DNA of 64,000 nucleotides, from positions 2,418,001-2,482,000 of the forward strand of contig NZ_JAGKSR010000001.1 of the NCBI RefSeq assembly GCF_017939615.1. Direction: 5' to 3'. Position 1 is the first letter of the stretch. Every line of letters starts with the position of its first letter. The notes below the pieces were generated by a model. The model had not been told where the DNA came from. It did no database searches and saw nothing but the letters and a program-made list of their open reading frames with translations. The position numbers were made by a program, and so were the translations under genes. Shown here piece by piece: positions 58,796 through 64,000 of the stretch. Source of the stretch: Microbacterium sp. BLY. Lineage in GTDB: Bacteria > Actinomycetota > Actinomycetes > Actinomycetales > Microbacteriaceae.

Positions 58796-59164
58796 CTAGT
58801 ACGAGGACCAGACGCCGAGCTCGTTGCCGCTCGGGTCGGCGAAGTGCAGGCGCCGGCCACCGGGGAACGCATACGGCTCCTGCAGGATCCGGCCGCCGGC
58901 GTCCTGGATCGCAGCGCTGGTCGCATCGAGGTCGTCGGAGTAGAGCAGCACGAGCGGACCGCCGACCGGTCGCGGCGCGTCCGCGAGCAGGAGCCCGCCG
59001 ACCTCGCTCCCGTCGCCGCGGGGCGAGAGGATGCCCGCATAGCCGGGCCCGTAGTCCCGGAAGCTCCACCCGAAGGCGGTGGTGAAGAAGCGCTTCGCCA
59101 CGTCGAGATCCGTGACGACGAGTTCAACGTAATCCAGGGCGTGGTGCTGCGAGGAGGCTGTCAT
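58796..59164 (-). CDS. VOC family protein
   Basis: 122 residues: LDYVELVVTDLDVAKRFFTTAFGWSFRDYG in the first half (10-39) and GGRRLHFADPSGNELGVW at the C-terminus, typical of glyoxalase/dioxygenase-like proteins with a possible metal site. Function unknown. A TAGAGT -10 box (59176-59171) lies 6 bases before the ATG, so the transcript is probably leaderless. Divergent from the MFS gene. Confidence 0.87.
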   Translation of the reverse strand: MTASSQHHALDYVELVVTDLDVAKRFFTTAFGWSFRDYGPGYAGILSPRGDGSEVGGLLLADAPRPVGGPLVLLYSDDLDATSAAIQDAGGRILQEPYAFPGGRRLHFADPSGNELGVWSSY

Positions 59165-59170
59165 GTGGGC

Positions 59171-59212
59171 ACTCTAGCCACGGCGTCGGACATCGCTATG
59201 CAGGAGTAGCGT
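59171..59212. promoter_or_regulatory. Back-to-back leaderless -10 boxes for VOC and MFS genes
   Basis: TAGAGT for the leftward VOC gene (59176-59171) and TAGCGT for the rightward MFS gene (59207-59212) each lie 6 bases from their start codons (59164 and 59219). The two promoters share only about 54 bases, so their -35 regions must overlap. Confidence 0.5.
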
Positions 59213-59218
59213 GGAAGG

Positions 59219-60544
59219 GTGCCTCAGGTCTCCCACTCCCCCGTCTCCACGCCGGGGTGGCGGGCCTGGGCGATCTGGTCCGTCGGCGTCGCGGCCTACG
59301 TGCTCGCCATCACCAACCGCACGTCTCTGGGTGCCGTCGGTGTCGAGGCCGCCGACCGGTTCCAGGCGGACGCCTCCACGCTCGCGCTGTTCGCCGTGGT
59401 GCAGCTCGCAGTCTACGGCGGCATGCAGATCCCGGTCGGCGTGCTCCTCGATCGCTACGGCTCTCGTCCGATCATCACGGCGGGGATGCTGCTCATGGCG
59501 GCCGGACAGCTCACCATGGCCCTCTCCCCCAGCATCGGCATCGCGATCGTCGCGCGCATCCTGCTCGGAGCCGGCGACGCCGCCGTCTTCCCCGCCGTGC
59601 TGCGACTGGTGGCCACGTGGTTCCCCGCGCAGCGCGGCCCCGTCATGGTCCAGTTCACCGGGATCATCGGGCAGGCCGGGCAGCTGATCGCGCTGGTGCC
59701 GGTCGCCGCCCTGCTGCACGCCACCACCTGGTCGATCACGTTCGGCAGCATCGCCGGCCTCGGCCTGCTCTTCACGATCCTCGTGTGGCTCATCGTGCGC
59801 AACAACCCCGCCGAGAGCGGCCCCGACGTGTCGGTGAACACGGACACCGGAGTCGTGCGTGTCGTGACGTCGGCGATCGACACGGGCGTCGGCATCCGGG
59901 CGGCGTGGGCGCATCCCGGCACGCGGCTCGCGTTCTGGTCGCACTTCACCACTCCGTTCGCCGGCACGGTGTTCGTGCTGCTGTGGGGCATGCCGTTCCT
60001 CACGGCCGGCGAGGGCCTGACCACCGCCCACGCAGCGGGGATCATCTCGATCTACGTGGTCGCGGGCATGATCCTCGGTCCGATCATCGGCGACCTCTCC
60101 CGCCGTCTGCCGAATCACCGCTCCCTCGCTCTCGTGCTCCCCGCGGTCGGCCTGCAGATGGCCGCGTGGATCGCCGTCATCGCCCTCCCCGGCCCCGCCC
60201 CGGACTGGCTGCTCTGGGTCCTCGCGATCGCTCTGGCGACCGGGGGCCCCGCGTCGATGATCGCCTTCGACCACGCGCGCACGCACAATCCCGTGCATCG
60301 CCTCAGCACGGCCACCGGCGTGACGAACGCGGGTGGTTTCATCGCGGCCCTGATCGCCGTGTTCGTGATCGGTCTCCTTCTCGACGCCCAGGGCGCCGGC
60401 ACTCCGGACACCTACACGCTCGACGCGTTCCGTGTCGCGTTCCTCACCCTGATCCCGCTCTGGGTCCTCGGAGTGGTGTTCATCCTGATCGAACGCAAGC
60501 GGACGCGGATCCGCATGGGGCTGGATCCCGAGCGGCGCCGCTGA
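59219..60544 (+). CDS. Major facilitator superfamily transporter
   Basis: 441 residues, twelve hydrophobic helices: ITNRTSLGAVGVEAADRF near the N-terminus, the motif A-like GVLLDRYGSRP between helices 2 and 3, and GDLSRRLPNHRS at the middle. It resembles the nitrate/glucarate-type MFS permeases, but substrate cannot be assigned. GTG start with a 6-base gap from TAGCGT. No binding partner next to it. Confidence 0.88.
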   Translation: MPQVSHSPVSTPGWRAWAIWSVGVAAYVLAITNRTSLGAVGVEAADRFQADASTLALFAVVQLAVYGGMQIPVGVLLDRYGSRPIITAGMLLMAAGQLTMALSPSIGIAIVARILLGAGDAAVFPAVLRLVATWFPAQRGPVMVQFTGIIGQAGQLIALVPVAALLHATTWSITFGSIAGLGLLFTILVWLIVRNNPAESGPDVSVNTDTGVVRVVTSAIDTGVGIRAAWAHPGTRLAFWSHFTTPFAGTVFVLLWGMPFLTAGEGLTTAHAAGIISIYVVAGMILGPIIGDLSRRLPNHRSLALVLPAVGLQMAAWIAVIALPGPAPDWLLWVLAIALATGGPASMIAFDHARTHNPVHRLSTATGVTNAGGFIAALIAVFVIGLLLDAQGAGTPDTYTLDAFRVAFLTLIPLWVLGVVFILIERKRTRIRMGLDPERRR

Positions 60545-60551
60545 GCGCCCA

Positions 60552-60557
60552 TAGGAT
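60552..60557 (+). promoter_or_regulatory. -10 box TAGGAT of the DUF4232 gene
   Basis: TAGGAT stands 5 bases before the ATG at 60563, fitting the leaderless pattern. Confidence 0.4.
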
Positions 60558-60562
60558 GAGGC

Positions 60563-61744
60563 ATGGCCTCCGCTCCCCCGTCGACCGCCGCCCTCCCGAG
60601 CGCCCGAGCCGGCCGCACGAGGCCACCGTTGACGGCGGGGCTGCTCGCCGGACTGCTCCTCGGTGCACTCTGGATCGTCTCCGGCGCCATCGCCCGACTG
60701 ACCGGTTCCGACATCGTGCTGACGCGGTTGCTGAGCTTTGCCGGTGTCGGCCCGCTGCAGAGTCATGCCTGGCTGCTCCCCGGTGCGTGGGGCATCCTCG
60801 TGCTGGCGATGACGGCCGCCGTCCTGTGCAGCGTGGTCTGGATCGTGGGACGCGGAGCGCGGGGCGTCGGCCGGGCTCCCGCGTTCCTCGTGCTCTGGTT
60901 CGGTGCCGTCCTCGCCGGAACGGTCGTCGGGCTATGCGACGACGTCACCCGGGTGCTGTCCTTCCTCCCTCTCTCGGGTCTGCACGGTCTCACGGCTGCG
61001 GTCGTCGAGTCCGCGCCGGACACCGCCTACTGGGGACTCGCCTGGGGCTGGATCCCCGCCTGGGCGTTCTCGCGCAGAGCCGGTGAGGAATCTGCGCGGC
61101 GATGGTCCCCGCGCCTCCTCGGTCTCGCCGTCGCGAGCGCGGTCGCGCTCGTCGTCGTCGGGAGCCTGGCCGATGCCGCGTGGCAGCGCCAGATCGTCGA
61201 GGAGAACGCCGCGCTGCAGGGCATCACGGACGAGTCCGGAGCCTTCGTCGATCCGGCGGCCGTGGGCGATCCGGTGCCGGAGCGGGCCCCGGGGGATTCG
61301 ACACCCCAACTCCCCGCAGACGCTTGCACCCCCGACAACGCCACGCTGCTTCTCGGAACCGCCGACGGGGCCACGGGGCACCGGGCCCAGAGCATCCGTC
61401 TGATGAACGTGGGAGAAGAGCCCTGCGTGGTCGAGGGGTATCCCGACATCGCCTTCGCCGACCAGAACGGCCATGCGCTCGACGTCGAGGTGCGGCCCGG
61501 TTCGTCCTTCCTGGCGACTGACCCCGGCTCCGTGCCCGTGACCGTGCCGCCCCAGGGCGAGGCGACCGCGGTGATCGGCTGGGACGCCCACGCGACGGAC
61601 GGCGCTCTCGTGGCGCGTGCGCTGCACGCCGCCCTGCTCCCCGGGTACGACCGCGGTTCGTGGCCGGTGGAGCTCGACATCGTGTCGGGCTCGGTCGTCG
61701 AGATCACGGCCTGGCATCTGGGGGACGCACCGGCCGCGCCGTGA
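60563..61744 (+). CDS. Membrane-anchored DUF4232 domain protein
   Basis: 393 residues: N-terminal cytoplasmic tail, four hydrophobic helices between residues 24 and 200 (TAGLLAGLLLGALWIVSGAI first), then a C-terminal DUF4232 domain (CTPDNATLLLGTADGATGHRAQS across residues 256-278, VGEEPCVVEGYPDIAFAD) outside the membrane. DUF4232 occurs in actinobacterial lipoproteins and wall proteins of unknown role. The end forms a palindrome with the convergent arginase-family gene. Confidence 0.85.
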   Translation: MASAPPSTAALPSARAGRTRPPLTAGLLAGLLLGALWIVSGAIARLTGSDIVLTRLLSFAGVGPLQSHAWLLPGAWGILVLAMTAAVLCSVVWIVGRGARGVGRAPAFLVLWFGAVLAGTVVGLCDDVTRVLSFLPLSGLHGLTAAVVESAPDTAYWGLAWGWIPAWAFSRRAGEESARRWSPRLLGLAVASAVALVVVGSLADAAWQRQIVEENAALQGITDESGAFVDPAAVGDPVPERAPGDSTPQLPADACTPDNATLLLGTADGATGHRAQSIRLMNVGEEPCVVEGYPDIAFADQNGHALDVEVRPGSSFLATDPGSVPVTVPPQGEATAVIGWDAHATDGALVARALHAALLPGYDRGSWPVELDIVSGSVVEITAWHLGDAPAAP

Positions 61745-61762
61745 CGGCGCTCCCCGCCGTCA
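61742..61762. terminator. Palindrome holding both stop codons of convergent genes
   Basis: TGACGGCG-CTCCC-CGCCGTCA: an 8-bp stem whose left arm starts with the TGA of the DUF4232 gene and whose right arm ends with the TCA that is the TGA of the arginase-family gene. No T-tract, so termination strength is doubtful. Confidence 0.4.
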
Positions 61763-62572
61763 GCGCAGCAGGTGCTGGAACGTCTCCACGATCAACTCGA
61801 CGCTGACGCGCTCCGGCACCTCCGCGTCACCCGCTTCGAACTCGGCGAGCTCCACGCCGCGGACGTCGGCGGCCGGGATGGCGGCGAACAGCGCGGCCAC
61901 CTGGTGCGGCAGCAGACCGTCGCCGACCCGATAGGCCGCGGGGATGTAGCCCGGCTCCAGCACATCCCAGTCGACATGGATCCACACCGGTCGCCCGGCG
62001 ATGAGAGCGCTCAGCCGCTCCGGCGTGCTCTCCGCAGGGCTGAGGACGGTCACTCCCGCGCCGGCGAGGAGCTCCCCCTCGGCGGGGTCGATGTCGCGGC
62101 CGCCGACGACGATGACCTGCCGCGGGTCGATCCCAGCCCCGTGGCCGCTGTCCCACAGCCCGCAGGCGGCGGCGAGGACCATGCCACCGAGGTAGCCGGA
62201 GTCGGTGGTGTCGGGCGTGTTGAAGTCGCCGTGCGCGTCGATCCACAGCACCACCGCGTCGGGGTGGTGCTCGGCCACGCTCGGCAGCGTTCCGAGGCTC
62301 GCCGCACACGTGTTCGTCACGAGGAGCGGCGTCGCCTCCGCCGCGATCGCCTCCTGCACCGCGGCACGGAGGCCCGCGAGCGTGTCCGCAGCTTCGGGCA
62401 GCGCGACCGACCAATCGTCGAGCCGACCGGGCTCCGGAGTGCCGACCACCACCGGCTCCTGACGCAGAAGCGAGGACAGCGCGTCGGCGACGCGGCGCGC
62501 CCCGACGAGCGCTCCGTCGGTGCGGTCGGCGACGCGACCCTGGTTGAGGATGAGCGCGAACGGCCTGGTCAT
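61760..62572 (-). CDS. Arginase/agmatinase-family protein lacking one metal-ligand histidine
   Basis: 270 residues, ureohydrolase fold: WIDAHGDFNTP (112-116 DAHGD) supplies metal ligands and HVDWDVLEPGYIP (D201, D203) the second set, with Glu206 in the usual Asp place. The GGDHS segment that gives the first His is replaced by TNTCAAS (86-92). Loss of this His occurs in other arginase-like enzymes such as DcsB. Hence a binuclear Mn site may be incomplete or altered. Neighbours are an SUMF1-like and an SGNH gene. ATG at 62572 rather than the longer start at 62608. Confidence 0.85.
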   Translation of the reverse strand: MTRPFALILNQGRVADRTDGALVGARRVADALSSLLRQEPVVVGTPEPGRLDDWSVALPEAADTLAGLRAAVQEAIAAEATPLLVTNTCAASLGTLPSVAEHHPDAVVLWIDAHGDFNTPDTTDSGYLGGMVLAAACGLWDSGHGAGIDPRQVIVVGGRDIDPAEGELLAGAGVTVLSPAESTPERLSALIAGRPVWIHVDWDVLEPGYIPAAYRVGDGLLPHQVAALFAAIPAADVRGVELAEFEAGDAEVPERVSVELIVETFQHLLR

Positions 62573-62629
62573 CCGATCAGTCTCGCACCCGGCCGAGACG
62601 GGAACCAAAACCGGTCCAGGACGCCTCGG

Positions 62630-63376
62630 CTATCGGCCGCGCGGCGTCCAGCCGGGCGACAGACTCCCGTCGACCATCGCGCGTTCCCTGTCCGCCGCGG
62701 CCGACCAGCCCTGTGCCTCGTTTTCGGTGTCGAAAGCGCCGCGCGCGACGCGGAACCCGACGTCCTCGTGATGCATGCGCGGTGCTCCCCCACGGCGGAC
62801 CGACGCGCGCACGCTCCACGCGTCGTCGGCGAACCCGCCGCCACGGAAGACCCGATAGTCGTCATACCGTGCCGGGTCGAGGAGGTCCCAGCACCACTCC
62901 CAGACGTTGCCGAGCGTGTCGAACAGCCCGTGCAGGTTCGGGAGCTTCCCACCCACGTTCTGCGGCGTTCCCACCCCGTCGGCGGCGGTCCACGCGGCCT
63001 CGGCCAGCGGGGCATAGTGCGGCCCGGTGGCACCGGCGCGGCAGGCGTACTCCCACTCGGCCTCGGTCGGGAGCCGGTAGCCGTCCGCCGTGGTGTCCCA
63101 GGCGACGTCCTCGCCCTCGAAGTGGTACACGGGATCGAGTCCCTCCCACTCCGAGGCGGCGTTGCAGAAGTGGATGGCGCGCAGCCAGCTCACGTCGGCG
63201 ACCGGGCGACGAGGATGCAATGACGGCGTGCCCAGGACCTCGGTGACCTGTTCTTCGGTCACGGGGAAGACGCCCACGGCGAAGGGCTCGAGCTGCACGG
63301 TGCGCCGTGTACGGCGACGGGCGTCGTGCAGCGTCACCGCTCCCGCGGGAAGACGGACCAGCTCGATGTCGCTCAT
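62630..63376 (-). CDS. SUMF1/formylglycine-generating-enzyme-like protein without catalytic cysteines
   Basis: 248 residues. SUMF1 fold features: PVTEEQVTEVLG, PVADVSWLRAIHFCNAAS, YRLPTEAEWEYACRAG, NLHGLFDTLGNVWEWCWD and VFRGGGFADDAWSVRASVRRG. In true formylglycine enzymes the last block carries the two copper-binding cysteines; here it has none. It therefore belongs to the wider SUMF1-domain group (like EgtB or kinase-linked proteins) with an unknown substrate. ATG at 63376. It sits 20 bases from the SGNH gene. Confidence 0.85.
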   Translation of the reverse strand: MSDIELVRLPAGAVTLHDARRRTRRTVQLEPFAVGVFPVTEEQVTEVLGTPSLHPRRPVADVSWLRAIHFCNAASEWEGLDPVYHFEGEDVAWDTTADGYRLPTEAEWEYACRAGATGPHYAPLAEAAWTAADGVGTPQNVGGKLPNLHGLFDTLGNVWEWCWDLLDPARYDDYRVFRGGGFADDAWSVRASVRRGGAPRMHHEDVGFRVARGAFDTENEAQGWSAAADRERAMVDGSLSPGWTPRGR

Positions 63377-63395
63377 GCGCGGGGCGTCACGAAAC

Positions 63396-64000
63396 TCACG
63401 CCGGCGTCCGCTCGACCCAGGTCGGGTACTTCGCCGCACGGCCGTCTCCGGACGAGGTTTTCGTCACACGACGACGCACCCACGGCCCGACGAACTCCCG
63501 GTAGTAAGCGAGACCCGCGGGGCCGGCGGTCCACCGATCGACCGGCGCCCACCAGCTCTCCGGAGGCTCGAAACCGAGGCCGTGGAGCACCCGCGCCGCC
63601 ACACGATGGTGGCCGGCTGCGTTCATGTGCAGGCGGTCCTCCGACCAATAGGCCGGCTGCGACAGCTCCTTGTCCGGCCAGTTGAGGGCGCGGATCACGT
63701 CGGGCCGGTCCTCGATCCGCCGCAGGACCGCCTCGGAGAGCAGGTCGCCACGGCGCTGCACGAGAGAGCCCATCGGGAGCTGCCCGCTGGGGTTGGCGCC
63801 GGAGAGCAGGATCATCGTCACGCCCTCCTCGTCGCACCGTCGCAGCACCCGGCTGAACGCATCAGCGATGTGCTCCACGTCGGTCCGCGGCCGCAGCATG
63901 TCGTTGCCGCCACCGTTGAACGACAGGTGCGTCGGACGCAGAGCGAGCGCAGGCTCGAGCTGCTCCTCGACGATCGGCCAGGCCAGCTTCCCCCGGATCG
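63396..64000 (-). CDS. SGNH/GDSL hydrolase (N-terminus beyond the window)
   Basis: At least 201 residues; the N-terminal nucleophile block lies outside the window. Visible are the block II-like IRGKLAWPIVEEQ, block III FNGGGNDMLRP and block V EDRLHMNAAGHHRVAA with the Asp/His pair. It is a paralogue of the protein from 31443-32270, sharing the C-terminal PWVRRR...SSGD pattern. Likely an esterase with unknown substrate, in one operon with the SUMF1-like and arginase-family genes. Confidence 0.88.
   Translation of the reverse strand, partial: IRGKLAWPIVEEQLEPALALRPTHLSFNGGGNDMLRPRTDVEHIADAFSRVLRRCDEEGVTMILLSGANPSGQLPMGSLVQRRGDLLSEAVLRRIEDRPDVIRALNWPDKELSQPAYWSEDRLHMNAAGHHRVAARVLHGLGFEPPESWWAPVDRWTAGPAGLAYYREFVGPWVRRRVTKTSSGDGRAAKYPTWVERTPA

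Noticed and set aside
62630..63376. Assignment as a genuine formylglycine-generating enzyme
   Set aside because: The block that should carry the two copper-binding cysteines has none.

Overview
The window is a contiguous piece of chromosome from a high-GC (about 70%) actinomycete, most probably a Microbacterium or a close member of the Microbacteriaceae. The support is the GTG/ATG start usage, frequent start codons placed 5-7 bases after a TANNNT -10 box (leaderless transcripts), RbpA, a coproheme-type ferrochelatase with C-terminal cysteines, PafB/PafC next to TatA/TatC and HelY, and small Microbacteriaceae-type proteins. Genes are dense, often coupled by ATGA or GTGA overlaps. No insertion sequence, phage, integrase or CRISPR array is visible.

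1-8,450: housekeeping and stress genes: pepN (C-terminal end cut by the window edge), ferrochelatase, rpiB, an Fpg/Nei glycosylase, a PaiB-like protein, an amidohydrolase, Dps and a gamma carbonic anhydrase, the last two divergent around a perfect 12-bp inverted repeat. 8,478-14,229: a CAT-anticodon tRNA followed by a cell-surface region. It holds a large collagen-like Gly-X-Y protein whose signal peptide is one base out of frame, an upstream membrane-anchored protein interrupted by one amber codon, a DUF5979-type wall-anchored protein with an LALTG sorting signal, and a small secreted protein. 14,241-18,800: flavohemoglobin, small proteins, an AraC regulator, an alpha/beta hydrolase and an Lrp/AsnC regulator.

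18,973-29,131: a leucine/branched-chain acid catabolic region: a three-gene branched-chain 2-oxoacid dehydrogenase set (E1 alpha, E1 beta, E2), a TetR regulator with its own palindromic operator, and a five-gene operon (carboxyltransferase, biotin carboxylase, acyl-CoA dehydrogenase, MaoC hydratase, CitE-like lyase). The gene set matches the accD1-accA1-fadE19-Rv2499c-citE-bkdABC block of Mycobacterium tuberculosis. The enzymes would take 4-methyl-2-oxopentanoate through isovaleryl-CoA, methylcrotonyl-CoA and methylglutaconyl-CoA to HMG-CoA and its cleavage products.

29,138-37,842: histidine phosphatase, sirtuin, SpoU methyltransferase, SGNH hydrolase, helicase, ferritin-like/CCC1 transporter, tRNA-Leu(GAG), M20 peptidase and UppP. 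37,855-48,891: PAC2 protein, HAD hydrolase, TrmI, FKBP-like lipoprotein, PafB, PafC, TatA, TatC, HelY, Lnt and RbpA. This resembles the conserved actinobacterial neighbourhood of the Pup-proteasome genes, but arc/dop/pup/prcBA/pafA are absent between trmI and pafB. 49,010-64,000: GDPD, SPFH/NfeD pair, SDR, HdeD-like protein, an AraC-VOC-UvrA-like triplet, an atypical carbamoyltransferase, a Tat-exported amidase coupled to a tiny membrane protein, a membrane protein with a disrupted 5' end, VOC, MFS, DUF4232 protein, an atypical arginase-family protein, an SUMF1-like protein and a second SGNH hydrolase cut by the right edge.
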